Positions 1-11,253 of a stretch of 63,411 bases of DNA are shown here, piece after piece. The DNA comes from Actinobacteria bacterium HGW-Actinobacteria-1 (GTDB lineage: Bacteria > Actinomycetota > Coriobacteriia > Anaerosomatales > Anaerosomataceae), in contig PHFB01000015.1 in the NCBI GenBank assembly GCA_002841355.1, positions 1 to 63,411 of the forward strand. The letters are read 5' to 3'. Positions within the stretch are counted from its first letter, which is position 1. Each line of letters begins with the position of its first letter. Below the pieces are notes generated by a model that was not told the DNA's origin, ran no database searches, and was given only the letters and a program-made list of their open reading frames with translations. Both the position numbers and the translations under genes were made by a program.

Positions 1-969
1 AAGGTCGTGCGTGTACTCGTGCGCGAACACGCCCACGCCGCCGTTCTCCGGCTGGATGGTGTAGTCGCCGATCCAGTAGCTGCTGCTCCCGATCTGGATA
101 CCGCCCAACAGGTACTCCGCCGAGGGACCCGTCTTGCCGATGTCGGCGTAGTTGGCGTACCAGCTGTGGCTCCAGATGGCCTCATCGCCAAGCTCGCCGC
201 CGCCGGCCTCTTCGCCCTCGCCCGCGTGGAGCGACTGGTAGTGGTCGATGTAGCCGTCAGGCTCATTGAAGACGCCGTCGCCGTCCCAGTCGTAGCGGTC
301 CCACTCGTCGAACTGCGCCAGATACGCGTCGATCTCGGCGGTCGTCTTGCCCGCCGCTACCTGTTGCGCGTACCACCCATCGAGCGAGTCGGCGAGGAAC
401 AGCCAGACGTTCTCGGAGGTGTCGTTCTTGGCGTCACCGTCGTCGTACACGGTGTGGTCGCCCGGTACCGCTACCCAGTCGACGCAATCGCCGTCTACCG
501 TGTAGCGCCCGCTCGACATCTCGAGGAAGTACTCGGCCATCGAGTTCACGCCATCACCGCGCGTGTAGAGCATCTCGTCGTAGTACGCCTCGCCGAAGTC
601 CTCGGTCCAGATGGTGGAGTTGTCCACCGTGCGATCCGGCTCCGGGATGCTGTTGTGCGCGTAATCCGAGAACTCGCCCGGGACCGTCCAGACCATCCCG
701 GTGCCCTCAAGCGCCAGCTCCACGAACTCGCCGGGTGCCACCTCGTAGACGTCCCCCGACGCTCCGCGCTTGATCTTGTCCTCAAGCGCCGCCGCCTTGA
801 GAGCGGCCTGCTTCTTGCCCAGCGGATGGGCGCGCTTGTCGGTGCCAAGCCGCTTGCCCGCACTCGTCTCGCCGTCCCTTGGAACCAGCGCCCCCGCGCT
901 TGCCCCCGCCGAGACCACCAGCGCCATCACCGCGATGAGCGCTACATACCGAAACGTCCGCCTCCCCAT
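1..969 (-). CDS. Secreted M6-family (immune inhibitor A-like) metalloprotease, 3' end outside window
   Basis: The frame is open from an ATG at 969 to the window edge (323 codons, no stop), so the C-terminal part is missing. A ribosome site (AGGAAAGGGG) lies six bases before the start. Residues 1-26 form a signal peptide with a positive start and a hydrophobic core ending in ASA. An acidic Asp/Gly-rich stretch (DWDGDGVFNEPDGYIDHY) resembles the calcium-binding part of M6 peptidases. The last visible residues hold the zinc motif HEYTH in the context GVFAHEYTHDL, so the catalytic core is just entered. It probably degrades extracellular protein. The M6 assignment rests on motif and layout; the third zinc ligand and any C-terminal anchor cannot be seen. 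Confidence 0.82.
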   Translation of the reverse strand, partial: MGRRTFRYVALIAVMALVVSAGASAGALVPRDGETSAGKRLGTDKRAHPLGKKQAALKAAALEDKIKRGASGDVYEVAPGEFVELALEGTGMVWTVPGEFSDYAHNSIPEPDRTVDNSTIWTEDFGEAYYDEMLYTRGDGVNSMAEYFLEMSSGRYTVDGDCVDWVAVPGDHTVYDDGDAKNDTSENVWLFLADSLDGWYAQQVAAGKTTAEIDAYLAQFDEWDRYDWDGDGVFNEPDGYIDHYQSLHAGEGEEAGGGELGDEAIWSHSWYANYADIGKTGPSAEYLLGGIQIGSSSYWIGDYTIQPENGGVGVFAHEYTHDL

Positions 970-1043
970 AGCATGCCCCTTTCCTGCGTAGACCAGGTAC
1001 CTTTGATGTATACGCGCCTCTCATGTCGAGTGGTGCGAAAAAC

Positions 1044-1066
1044 CATCCTCAGGCTTGCTCAGGATG
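1044..1066. repeat. Small REP-like hairpin
   Basis: CATCCT and AGGATG form inverted arms around an 11-base loop between the M6 protease gene and the winged-helix gene. The sequence resembles short dispersed intergenic hairpins found in many bacteria. Only this copy was noticed. It could also act as a weak terminator for the upstream minus-strand gene. Confidence 0.3.
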
Positions 1067-1122
1067 ACGAGCGGGTCGCGCGCGACCTTTCACTCTCGAC
1101 GCACAGCCGCTCGACGTCCCTC

Positions 1123-1608
1123 TTACTCCTTCAGCTCCGCCTCAATCGCCCGGCGGGCCGTCTCCAGCGCTTCCACCGCATGGAGGCGCTCCTCGTCGGT
1201 TCCTGCATGCTCCACGGCAAGCACCGCTTCCTGAAGCTCCCACGACGCATCGCGCAGCGCGTTTCCCTCCTCGGCGGACTCGGACGTCACATCGCCCTCG
1301 CGCGCACCTGCCCGCAGGCGGTAGCCGAATCCGCGCACCGTCTCGATCGCGTCGGGTGCGCCTGCCTCGGCAAGCTTGTGGCGAAGTCGGGAGACGAGCA
1401 CGCTCACGGATTCCGGAGAGTAGTCAGAGTCGTCGGCATCGCCCGCCAGCTGCTCGGCCGAGAGCACCCAGCCCGGGCGCTCGTAGAGCGCGCTCACGAT
1501 CTCGTACTCGCGCGGCGTGAGGTTCACTTCGCGCCCGTGAACCGTGACCACATGCTCGTGAACGCGCACGCGTAGTCGGTATCCGTCGATGTCATCGGTC
1601 GATGACAT
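1123..1608 (-). CDS. Stand-alone OmpR/PhoB-type winged-helix DNA-binding protein (no receiver domain)
   Basis: This 161-residue protein carries a winged-helix output domain at about residues 10-100: LTPREYEIVSALYERPGWVLS followed by the recognition-helix region VSVLVSRLRHKL and the wing motif ETVRGFGYRL. Response regulators of this class normally have an N-terminal receiver of about 120 residues. Here the domain starts almost at residue 1, so no phosphoacceptor aspartate is present. The C-terminal 55 residues are Glu/Ala-rich and probably helical (LEAVEALETARRAIEAELKE-like), perhaps for dimerisation. It is divergent from the repeat-peptide gene at 1724 with 115 bp between them, which makes that gene a candidate target. 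Target and inducer are unknown. Confidence 0.8.
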   Translation of the reverse strand: MSSTDDIDGYRLRVRVHEHVVTVHGREVNLTPREYEIVSALYERPGWVLSAEQLAGDADDSDYSPESVSVLVSRLRHKLAEAGAPDAIETVRGFGYRLRAGAREGDVTSESAEEGNALRDASWELQEAVLAVEHAGTDEERLHAVEALETARRAIEAELKE

Positions 1609-1668
1609 GAGTAGCCAGCCCCCTCTAACGCGCTATTTACCCGCTGTTAAGCAGATATTCGCATCCCG

Positions 1669-1695
1669 TTCAGGCTCGGTGGCAACCAACCTGAA
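1669..1695. promoter_or_regulatory. Inverted repeat in divergent intergenic region
   Basis: TTCAGG (1669-1674) and CCTGAA (1690-1695) are perfect inverted arms, with a nested GGT/ACC pair inside. The element sits between the divergent winged-helix and repeat-peptide genes, 28 bases before the ATG of the latter. It may be an operator for the winged-helix protein or a leader hairpin. No clear -10/-35 pair was identified. Confidence 0.35.
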
Positions 1696-1723
1696 TGAGG
1701 CTTGCAGAAGGGGGGTGTGCATC

Positions 1724-2020
1724 ATGAAGACTGCAATGACAGTGGTGCTCGCGATCGCGCTTGTGCTCGTCTGCGCCGCGTCTGCGTACGCGGTGACCGC
1801 GCCCTCAGCGCTTGAAGAGATCCGCCGCACGTCGCTCCTGCCGTACTACAGCGTCGTCAGGGATGATCCGTACGCTGCTTACACCACGCTTGACGAGATC
1901 AGGCGCACGTCACTGCTCCCGTACTACAGCGTCGTTCGGGATGATCCGTTCGCCGCGTACACTACGCTCGATGAGATCAAGCGCACGTCGCTCTTGCCGT
2001 ACTACAGCGTCCTGCACTGA
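1724..2020 (+). CDS. Small secreted protein made of 26-residue tandem repeats
   Basis: The 98-residue product starts at the ATG at 1724, preceded by AGAAGGGGGG. Residues 1-23 are a signal peptide (MKTAMTVVLAIALVLVCAAS, then a cut after AYA). The mature part is two full and one partial copy of a 26-residue unit of the form L(D/E)EI(R/K)RTSLLPYYS followed by VVRDDP(Y/F)AAYTT. The copies are nearly identical at protein level but differ at many third positions, which suggests selection on the peptide. I recognise no family. The basic start of the unit (RR/KR) next to SLLPYYS could be a protease site releasing short peptides; that is speculation. It is divergent from a winged-helix regulator and followed by a convergent secreted protein gene. 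Confidence 0.75.
   Translation: MKTAMTVVLAIALVLVCAASAYAVTAPSALEEIRRTSLLPYYSVVRDDPYAAYTTLDEIRRTSLLPYYSVVRDDPFAAYTTLDEIKRTSLLPYYSVLH
1811..2017 (+). repeat. 78-bp in-frame tandem repeats (two full units plus one partial)
   Basis: Units begin at 1811, 1889 and 1967, each with a Leu codon; the third stops after 17 codons at the gene end. Period is exactly 78 bp, equal to 26 codons. Confidence 0.9.
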
Positions 2021-2032
2021 CGCACGCTCGAC

Positions 2033-2464
2033 CTAGCGCTTCAGGTACATATCAGTCTCGGCTGGCGGCAGATACTCGCCCCAGTCGAGGCGGCCGTTGT
2101 CGCGCCAGTCGATGATGTGCCACACCTCGTGCGCGAGGATCGTCTCAACGCTCACCGTGTGGGCCGAGTCGATCACGATCCGTCCACTGGTGTAGTAGGC
2201 GACGGCTTCTTTCCCCTCCGGCGCGGATCCCACGGTGACCGAAACGTCGTCGAGGTACCGATACCGCGCCGCTAGCGCAGCGAGCTCCGCACGCGCGCTC
2301 ACCGTGTCACGAGCCCCGTGAGCAGCCCCGATGAGCGCCTCCCCCGCCATGTACGGGGCTCGTTGCGCTGGCGCGGCGTGCGCGTACCCGGTCGGCGTCG
2401 ATGCCGCCGCCGCAAGGAGCACGACCAGCGCCGAGACCATCAGCACTATGCGAAGCGTCTTCAT
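2033..2464 (-). CDS. Secreted HEVWH-motif protein, putative metallopeptidase-like
   Basis: The 143-residue product has a signal peptide (about residues 1-30, ending GYAHA). It then contains a region beginning ARAELAALAARY, a beta-rich part (VAYYTSGRIVIDSAHT) and the zinc-protease-like motif HEVWH in HEVWHIIDWRDNGRLDWGE. It is a paralogue of the gene at 50526-51056: both share AVAYY-SGRI(I/V), the H(T) segment, and the HEVWHIIDWRDNGR block. A third ligand could be the Asp or Glu just downstream. The short length and the motif near the C-terminus fit a small single-domain protease or a metal-binding surface protein. Function is not established. It lies convergent to the repeat-peptide gene, with 12 bp between stops. 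Confidence 0.7.
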   Translation of the reverse strand: MKTLRIVLMVSALVVLLAAAASTPTGYAHAAPAQRAPYMAGEALIGAAHGARDTVSARAELAALAARYRYLDDVSVTVGSAPEGKEAVAYYTSGRIVIDSAHTVSVETILAHEVWHIIDWRDNGRLDWGEYLPPAETDMYLKR

Positions 2465-2528
2465 AGTGCGCCGGACAAGCGAAGAGCGTGCCGAACGGCC
2501 GACACGTCGTCGCCCCTGGGATGCAAGA

Positions 2529-2550
2529 AGGGGCGCCCGCAGGCGCCCCT
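2529..2550 (-). terminator. Rho-independent terminator after eno
   Basis: GGGGCGCC and GGCGCCCC pair as a perfect 8-bp GC stem (plus an A-T pair) with a CGCA loop, followed on the minus strand by TTCTTGC. It lies 26 bases past the enolase stop. Confidence 0.75.
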
Positions 2551-2575
2551 CTCATGACTCGCATGTCTCGCGCGC

Positions 2576-5310
<2,735 letters not shown>

Positions 5311-5343
5311 GGCGCCCCCCGCGTGTCCCGTTCAGCCGATCTG

Positions 5344-6351
5344 CTACTGGCCAGTCGTGTCAGTCGCGGTCGGCGTAACGGCGGCCAGTTCCTTGTCGAG
5401 AATCTTGATATCCGCAGCGGCCTTGAGCTTGTCGAGGTATTCGGTGAAGGTCTTGTTGCGGGCCTCCTGCACGAGGTTCGCCTTGATGGTCTCGGTCACG
5501 TCCGCCAGCGCCTGCTGCGCTGCGGCCTTCTCGTCGACCTTCAGGATGATGTGGTAGCCGTAGTCGGTCTCGACGAGGCCGCTCAGCTCGCCCTTCTTGA
5601 GCTTGTCAGCAGCTGCCTTGAACTCGGCCACATACGAGTCGGTGCTGGACCAACCCAGGTCGCCGCCGGAGTCCTTGGAGCCCGGATCCTCGGAGTACTT
5701 CTTGGCCAGCGCTGCGAAATCGGCGCCACCCTGGAGCTCCTTGAGGACCTTCTCGGCCGTTGCCTTTGCGGCAGCCTTCTCATCAGCGGTCGCGGTCGTG
5801 GGGACCGAGATCAGGATGTGCGAGAGCTGCGACTGCGCGGCAGTCTGGAACTGCGCCTTGTTCGCGTCGTAGTACGCCTTGATCTCAGCGTCGCTGATCT
5901 CGGGCGCCGGAGCGACTTTGTCGTAGAGCGCCTGGTAGGTGAGCTGGTCGCGAATGCTGCCCTGCAGCTGCTCCAGCGTCATACCGGCGGATGCAAGCGC
6001 TTCGTTGAACGTCGCGTCATCCGAGAAGCCGGACTTGATCTGCGTCAGCTGCGCTTCAACATCGGCATCCTTGACCTCGACGCCCTGCTTCTTGGCGTCC
6101 TGGCGGACGAACTCGGTCTCGATCATGGAATCGAGCACCTGGCGACGGAACGCCAGAAGCTCGGGGCTTCCTGCTGTTGCCGAGGCGACCGTCGAGTCCT
6201 GCTTCTGCGCCGCAGCGGCAAGGGCCTCGAAGTCCTCGGTGGTGATTCCCACGCCGTTGACCGTCGCCACGTTCTTGCTACCGCAGCCCGCCAATGAGGC
6301 GATCAGTGCGACAGCCATCAGAGCTGCCACGATGCGGGTCATCTTCTTCAC
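5344..6351 (-). CDS. Lipoprotein peptidyl-prolyl cis-trans isomerase, PrsA/SurA type
   Basis: I chose the GTG at 6351 because AGGAGG sits six bases upstream; it gives 335 residues starting with a lipoprotein signal (ALIASLAGC, lipid cysteine at residue 23). A SurA-like N-terminal chaperone region follows (VNGVGITTEDFEALA... VRQDAKKQGVEVKD). A parvulin domain lies at about residues 175-275: LSHILISV, ADFAALAKKYSEDPGSKDSGGDLGW, GLVETDYGYHIILKVDEK. It should fold secreted proteins on the outer face of the membrane, which fits the many exported proteins here. The C-terminal end is a charged helix and a Thr-rich tail. It lies between mazG and mfd on the same strand. Confidence 0.93.
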   Translation of the reverse strand: MKKMTRIVAALMAVALIASLAGCGSKNVATVNGVGITTEDFEALAAAAQKQDSTVASATAGSPELLAFRRQVLDSMIETEFVRQDAKKQGVEVKDADVEAQLTQIKSGFSDDATFNEALASAGMTLEQLQGSIRDQLTYQALYDKVAPAPEISDAEIKAYYDANKAQFQTAAQSQLSHILISVPTTATADEKAAAKATAEKVLKELQGGADFAALAKKYSEDPGSKDSGGDLGWSSTDSYVAEFKAAADKLKKGELSGLVETDYGYHIILKVDEKAAAQQALADVTETIKANLVQEARNKTFTEYLDKLKAAADIKILDKELAAVTPTATDTTGQ

Positions 6352-6423
6352 GCGGTTCCTCCTTAGACGCAATCGGCCACCGTGTTGTGGTCGATTACTC
6401 GAACGGGCAAGCACAAACGACGC

Positions 6424-9400
6424 CTACGCGCCGGATGGTTCACGGACTGCCGAGAGTATAGCACCGAGCGAGCGCAGAGCGGCGTCCGTCGCAGACTCTT
6501 CATAACTCTGGGAAAACAGCACAGCTTTTCCACGAGTTTCGAAGATCGCACCATGTGCCGAGACACGCCCGCGCTCCTCGGAAGTGAGCTCTACGGGCTG
6601 TACGCGGACCCGCTTACGCACGAGCGAGACGGCGTTCGCGCCGATCTCACCCGCAAGTGCCCGGACGCGCGCGACGGCCACGAGATCGCGTGCCGCAAGC
6701 GGGGGCGCGCCGTGCTTCTCGGCCATCTCCGCAGCTGCAGCTTCGACCGCTTCGGGCGTGAGCGCACCCGCGAGGCGGCGGTAGACGCGCACGCGCTCGT
6801 CCACATCCGCGACGTACTCCTCGGGAATGAACGCGTTCACGGGCAGGTCGACCTTGATCTCCGGGAACGCGACGATGGGCTCGCCGCGCGTCTCGGCCAC
6901 GGCCTCGCGCAGCATCTGCGCGTACAGGTCGAAGCCGACGGCGCTCACGTTGCCGCTCTGCTCGGCGCCGAGAAGGCTGCCGGCCCCGCGGATCTCCAGG
7001 TCGCGCATGGCGATCTTGATGCCGCTGCCAAGCTCGGCGTTGTCCTGCACCGCAGCGAGGCGCTCGTACGCCTGGTCGGTGAGGCTCACCGTCGCCGGGA
7101 AGAGGAAGTACGCGTACGCGCGAATGTGCGAGCGACCCACGCGACCCTTGAGCTGGTAGAGCTGTGCGAGGCCCAGGCGCTGCGAGTCCTCGATGATGAG
7201 CGTATTGGAGTGCGGGTTGTCGATGCCGGACTCCACGATGGTGGTGGCCACGAGCACGTCGATCTGTCCGGCGGCGAAGCTTTCCATCACGCGCTCCAGC
7301 TGATGCTCCGACATCTGACCGTGCCCCACACCGATGCGTGCCTCGGGCACCGCCTTGCGCACGCGCTCGACGGCGTCGTCGATGCTCTTCACGCGGTTGG
7401 AGATGTAGTAGACCTGGCCGCCGCGCTCAAGCTCGCGCCGGACGGCGCCGGAGACCACGTCGGGATCGTACTCGCCCACGTGCACCTTCACCGGGAAGCG
7501 GTTGGGCGGCGGCGTGTCGATGACGCTGAAGTCGCGAACGCCCGAGAGCGACATCTGCAGCGTGCGCGGAATCGGCGTCGCGGTGAGCGTGAGCACGTCG
7601 ATCTGCTCGCGCAGGTGCTTGATGTGCTCTTTGTGCTCCACACCGAAGCGCTGTTCCTCGTCGATGACCACGAGCCCGAGGTTCTTCGGCGTCACGTCTG
7701 CCGAGAGGAGCCGGTGCGTGCCGATGAGGATGTCGACGGTGCCGTTGGTGAACCCTTCGATCGCCGCCTGCTGCTGCTGCTTGCTGCGGAAGCGCGAAAG
7801 CACCTCGACCTTCACCGGGTACGCCGCGAACCGCTCCGAGAACGTCGTGAAGTGCTGCTGCGCGAGAATCGTCGTCGGGCAGAGCACCATGACCTGCTTC
7901 TGGTCCTGCGTAGCCTTGAACGCCGCGCGGATGGCGACCTCGGTCTTGCCGTACCCGACGTCTCCGCAGACCAGGCGGTCCATCGGCGAGTCCGACTCCA
8001 TGTCGGCCTTCACGTCAGCGATCGCGGCGAGCTGATCGGGCGTCTCCTCGAACGGGAACGCCGCCTCCATCTCAAGCTGCCACGGCGTGTCGTCCGAGAA
8101 GGCGAAGCCGGTGACGGCCGCGCGGCGCGCGTACAGATCGACGAGGTCGAACGCAAGCTTCTTGGCGGCCTTGCGCGCCTTGGTGGTCGCGCGCGACCAG
8201 TCGGCGGTGTCGAGGCGTGTGACGCGTGGCGCGCCACCCTCGGGGCCGACGTACTTGGTGACGCGGTCGAGCTGCTCGACCGGCACGTACAGCTTGTCGC
8301 CCTTGGCGTACTCAAGCTGCAGGTAGTCCCGCTCGGCACCAAGCACTTCTCGGCGTACGACGGCCTTGAACAGCGCGATACCGTGCGTGGCGTGCACGAC
8401 GTAGTCGCCCGGGCTATACGAGAACGTGAGGCGCGTGGGGTCGTCGGCGCTACGCGCACGACGGCCGGTCGTGGCGCGCGGGTACACGTCGTCCACGCTC
8501 ACGACGGCCAGGTGCGCGCCCGCGATCACGTAGCCCGAGGGCACCTCGGCTTCGAGGATGACGACGGCGCCCCGCGTGGGCGTGGCGTGCGGATCGTCCG
8601 CGAGGTCGACCACCGAGAGCCCCGCGCCCGAAAGCGCGTCGCGGACACGACGGCGCGAGCGGTGGTCGCGCGCGGCGACCATTACCGAGTACCCCGCCGA
8701 GAGAAGCGCGCGAACGCCGCCGGTGAACGCCTCCTCGCCACCCGCAACGTCCGGTCGGCGCGACACGATCTCGGCATCGATGGCGCCGCCGGCGCGAAGC
8801 ATCGAAAGCAACGTGAGCCGCTGACGCGACCCAAGGTCGAGTGCAGCCGGGCCGAGGAAGAGCCCGGACGCGTCCGCGCCGGCCGCCTTCGCCTTCGCGA
8901 GCACGTCGTCGTGGTAGCGCGCGGCGTCGTCGAAGAGCGAGCGGGGCTCGGCCACCACGATGAGCGCCGAGGGCGGAACGTAGTCGAGCACGGCGCCTGC
9001 GGCCTTGTAGATGAACGGCAGGAACCGCTCCACGCCGTTGAAGTAGATGCCTTCATCGATGCGCTCGAGGTCGAAGGTGAGCGCGTCGTCCTCCTTGGCC
9101 TTCTTCTCGAACGCGCGGCGGATCGCCTGCGCTGCCCGCGTGCCAAGCATGATGTCGCGGCACGGGAAGACCTCGGTAGGCTCGGCATCACCGATCGTCT
9201 GACCGGTAGTCGGCACATAGCGCTTGAGCGACTCGATCTCGTCGCCGAAGAGCTCGGCGCGAACGGGATACGACGAATCCGATGCGAAGACGTCGAGCGT
9301 GCCGCCGCGAACCGCGAACTGGCCGCGATCGACGGCCTTGTCGACGCGCTCGTACCCCATGCGCGCGAGGCGGTCGGCTGCCTCGATCAGGTCGAGCGTC

Positions 9401-9840
9401 CCGCCAATTGCGATTTCTAGCGGCTCGAAGACGTGCGAGCCCTGCGGGGGCAGCACGCGCATGAGCGCGCGGGCGCTCGCCACCACGACGACCGGGCGAC
9501 CGTGATCGAGCGCGTAGAGGGCACGCGCCCGGGAACCCACGACTTCCAGATCCGGTGCCGAGGTGTCCCACGGCATGTCTTCGCGAAGCGGCAGGCGCAG
9601 CACGCGTTCGCGGGGCAGATACGCGCGCAGCTGTCGCGCGTACCGCTCGGCGGCCTCTTCGCCCGAAACGACGATGAGCGCCGGTCGCTCACGCGCATCG
9701 AGCAGCGCGGCGATGACGGGCGGGCGCACGAGCGAGTTCGCGGCGACGGTGGCGTCTCGGCCATCGGCGAGCAGGGTGCGCAGACGTGCGAGCGCGGGCT
9801 CCCGCTCAAGCGCGGGCAGTATGTGTGTGAGCAGCGACAC
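6424..9840 (-). CDS. mfd: Transcription-repair coupling factor
   Basis: Mfd of 1138 residues removes RNA polymerase stalled at lesions and recruits UvrA. The start at GTG 9840 is chosen for GGAGG six bases upstream and a normal N-terminus (VSLLTHILPALEREPALARL). UvrB-like region (LPLREDMPWDTSAPD, YALDHGRPVVVVASARALMRVLPP), RNA-polymerase-interacting domain (YSPGDYVVHATHGIALF, YLQLEYAKGDKLYVPVEQLDRVTKYVG), then RecG-like helicase motors: GDVGYGKTEVAIRAAF, DEEQRFGVEHKE, TLTATPIPRTLQMSL, VATTIVESGIDNPHSNT, QLKGRVGRS. The C-terminal TRCF domain is present. A long antisense frame over this gene is a shadow. Confidence 0.97.
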   Translation of the reverse strand: MSLLTHILPALEREPALARLRTLLADGRDATVAANSLVRPPVIAALLDARERPALIVVSGEEAAERYARQLRAYLPRERVLRLPLREDMPWDTSAPDLEVVGSRARALYALDHGRPVVVVASARALMRVLPPQGSHVFEPLEIAIGGTLDLIEAADRLARMGYERVDKAVDRGQFAVRGGTLDVFASDSSYPVRAELFGDEIESLKRYVPTTGQTIGDAEPTEVFPCRDIMLGTRAAQAIRRAFEKKAKEDDALTFDLERIDEGIYFNGVERFLPFIYKAAGAVLDYVPPSALIVVAEPRSLFDDAARYHDDVLAKAKAAGADASGLFLGPAALDLGSRQRLTLLSMLRAGGAIDAEIVSRRPDVAGGEEAFTGGVRALLSAGYSVMVAARDHRSRRRVRDALSGAGLSVVDLADDPHATPTRGAVVILEAEVPSGYVIAGAHLAVVSVDDVYPRATTGRRARSADDPTRLTFSYSPGDYVVHATHGIALFKAVVRREVLGAERDYLQLEYAKGDKLYVPVEQLDRVTKYVGPEGGAPRVTRLDTADWSRATTKARKAAKKLAFDLVDLYARRAAVTGFAFSDDTPWQLEMEAAFPFEETPDQLAAIADVKADMESDSPMDRLVCGDVGYGKTEVAIRAAFKATQDQKQVMVLCPTTILAQQHFTTFSERFAAYPVKVEVLSRFRSKQQQQAAIEGFTNGTVDILIGTHRLLSADVTPKNLGLVVIDEEQRFGVEHKEHIKHLREQIDVLTLTATPIPRTLQMSLSGVRDFSVIDTPPPNRFPVKVHVGEYDPDVVSGAVRRELERGGQVYYISNRVKSIDDAVERVRKAVPEARIGVGHGQMSEHQLERVMESFAAGQIDVLVATTIVESGIDNPHSNTLIIEDSQRLGLAQLYQLKGRVGRSHIRAYAYFLFPATVSLTDQAYERLAAVQDNAELGSGIKIAMRDLEIRGAGSLLGAEQSGNVSAVGFDLYAQMLREAVAETRGEPIVAFPEIKVDLPVNAFIPEEYVADVDERVRVYRRLAGALTPEAVEAAAAEMAEKHGAPPLAARDLVAVARVRALAGEIGANAVSLVRKRVRVQPVELTSEERGRVSAHGAIFETRGKAVLFSQSYEESATDAALRSLGAILSAVREPSGA

Positions 9841-9873
9841 GCGGGACCTCCGGGGTGGCGAACAGCACGAAAG

Positions 9874-9897
9874 CCCGCAACCGGAGACCGGTGCGGG
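9874..9897 (-). terminator. Hairpin between the lipoprotein gene and mfd
   Basis: A ten-pair GC-rich stem with one bulged A and an AGA/TCT loop lies downstream of the minus-strand lipoprotein gene and upstream of mfd. The 3' side continues GCTTTCG, only a weak U-tract, so termination is probable but not certain. Confidence 0.5.
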
Positions 9898-9943
9898 GTT
9901 GCCCAAGTCTACGGCCCCGCACCGGAGTGGTCAACGCAGGTTG

Positions 9944-11191
9944 CTACTTAGATGTCAGCGTGTAGCGACGCACGAGTGTCGTATCGGGGCTTTCTTCGGT
10001 CTTGAACGAGAGATCGTTCATAATGAGGAAGGAGCCGGTGTCGTACGCCTGCGCTATCGGCAGGCGCCACTGACCGTCCACCTCGGCGGACGTCTCCAAC
10101 ACCGTGAATCGGACGCCAGTGCGCGGATCGAACCCACGTATGCGCACGACAGGCTTGGTCATGCCGATTCCCGTGGACTCCGGTCGTTCCGTCTCGTAGA
10201 AGACGTACGGGCCAACCATCACGGGATCACCGGCATGGTCCTCGACCGTGCCCGCGGCCCCATCAGCCGGCCGGTAGAGCAGATCACACCAAACGCCTTC
10301 CGGGTCGGGGAGAACGGCCCAGGTCACAGCGCCTTCATGCGTGACCGGGAAATGACTCACCGGTCTATCGACATTGCCCAGATCGTACGTCATCTCGCTT
10401 GCACCGGAAGCTGGGTCTACCACAAGCAGACGTTCGGCCGCACCCTTGCCAGCAACGTACTCGCTGACAAGAAGATGGCCCTCACTCGCCGAGAGTGTCC
10501 GGATGTGACGCGTGCTGCTCAACACCTCACGCATGGCTCCATCGGGAAGCACCTTGGCCCTGACCCGAGCGCCGTCGACCGCTCCCTCCTGGACTGTGTT
10601 CGCCGAACTGTTGGTCATCCAGAACACCTCATCGCCAACGACCGCGAAGAGCGGCCTCGAGGCAATGGAGACCTCGTTCTCGTCGACAAGCACCGGCTCC
10701 CCCAGAGACATGCCGTCCTTAAGGATCGGGGCTGCAAACAAGCGCCAGTAGCACTTCAGCGGCGCCTCCTGCTCGTTCCCCTTCAGCTCCTCCCAGACGA
10801 CCCACTCGTCCGAGCAGCGCAGGCCGATAATCGCGAACCCTTCGGCCGTTCCCACAGCCTGTGAGCGCACCTGCGCGTGTTTGCCCGTTTCAAGGTCGAG
10901 CAGCCTGATCGGCGAGTCATCGAGCGCACTGATCGAGCGATCGTAGAAGACCGCGAATCTGCTGTCGTATCCCTTGAGGCTGCATCCGCCTGGCAATCGA
11001 TACTCGCGCATGGTCATTGCGGGCCCAGTGCCCTCAACCGATTCGATTTCCGGCGGCCTCACCCATGCTTCCGTCTTGGACACCTCCAACTCCGGTCGCA
11101 CGCCGCTCGACGACGCCGTGCGGCATCCGCAGCACGCAACCGCCAGGCATGAGGCCGCAACAACAACCGCCACTCCCCGTCCTCTTCGCAT
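9944..11191 (-). CDS. Uncharacterised lipoprotein, probable beta-propeller
   Basis: The 415-residue product starts at ATG 11191 with GAGGGGAG upstream. Its N-terminus is a lipoprotein signal (VVVAASCLAVACC, candidate lipid cysteines at about 20-23). The rest has repeated blade-like patterns: IRLLDLETGKHAQVRSQA, WVVWEELKG, DEVFWMTNSS, RLLVVDPASGASEMTYDL, PVVRIRGFDPRTGVRFTVLE. This spacing of Trp/Tyr strands and DxxTG turns looks like a TolB/WD40-like propeller. I recognise no specific family or activity. It faces the cell surface if lipidated. It lies between hairpins at both ends, so it is probably monocistronic. Confidence 0.7.
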   Translation of the reverse strand: MRRGRGVAVVVAASCLAVACCGCRTASSSGVRPELEVSKTEAWVRPPEIESVEGTGPAMTMREYRLPGGCSLKGYDSRFAVFYDRSISALDDSPIRLLDLETGKHAQVRSQAVGTAEGFAIIGLRCSDEWVVWEELKGNEQEAPLKCYWRLFAAPILKDGMSLGEPVLVDENEVSIASRPLFAVVGDEVFWMTNSSANTVQEGAVDGARVRAKVLPDGAMREVLSSTRHIRTLSASEGHLLVSEYVAGKGAAERLLVVDPASGASEMTYDLGNVDRPVSHFPVTHEGAVTWAVLPDPEGVWCDLLYRPADGAAGTVEDHAGDPVMVGPYVFYETERPESTGIGMTKPVVRIRGFDPRTGVRFTVLETSAEVDGQWRLPIAQAYDTGSFLIMNDLSFKTEESPDTTLVRRYTLTSK

Positions 11192-11212
11192 GCACGACTC
11201 CCCTCATGTCGA

Positions 11213-11245
11213 GGTTGGCTGCGGACGCACCGTCCGCAGCCAACC
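11213..11245 (-). terminator. Strong 15-bp hairpin after the C39 peptidase gene
   Basis: GGTTGGCTGCGGACG pairs perfectly with its complement around a three-base loop, nine bases after the stop of the minus-strand C39-like gene. No U-run follows on the minus strand, so it may stabilise the mRNA end or act as an atypical terminator. Confidence 0.55.
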
Positions 11246-11253
11246 GACTTCCT

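Noticed and set aside
5323-6297. Plus-strand gene opposite the PrsA-like lipoprotein
   Set aside because: It mirrors a complete foldase gene with signal, lipobox and parvulin motifs; the opposite frame is Leu/Arg/Val-rich without a domain.
6382-9420. Very long plus-strand open frame opposite mfd
   Set aside because: It is antisense to a complete, motif-rich mfd. High GC removes stops in the complementary frame; its composition (Arg/His/Val-rich) is that of a shadow frame.
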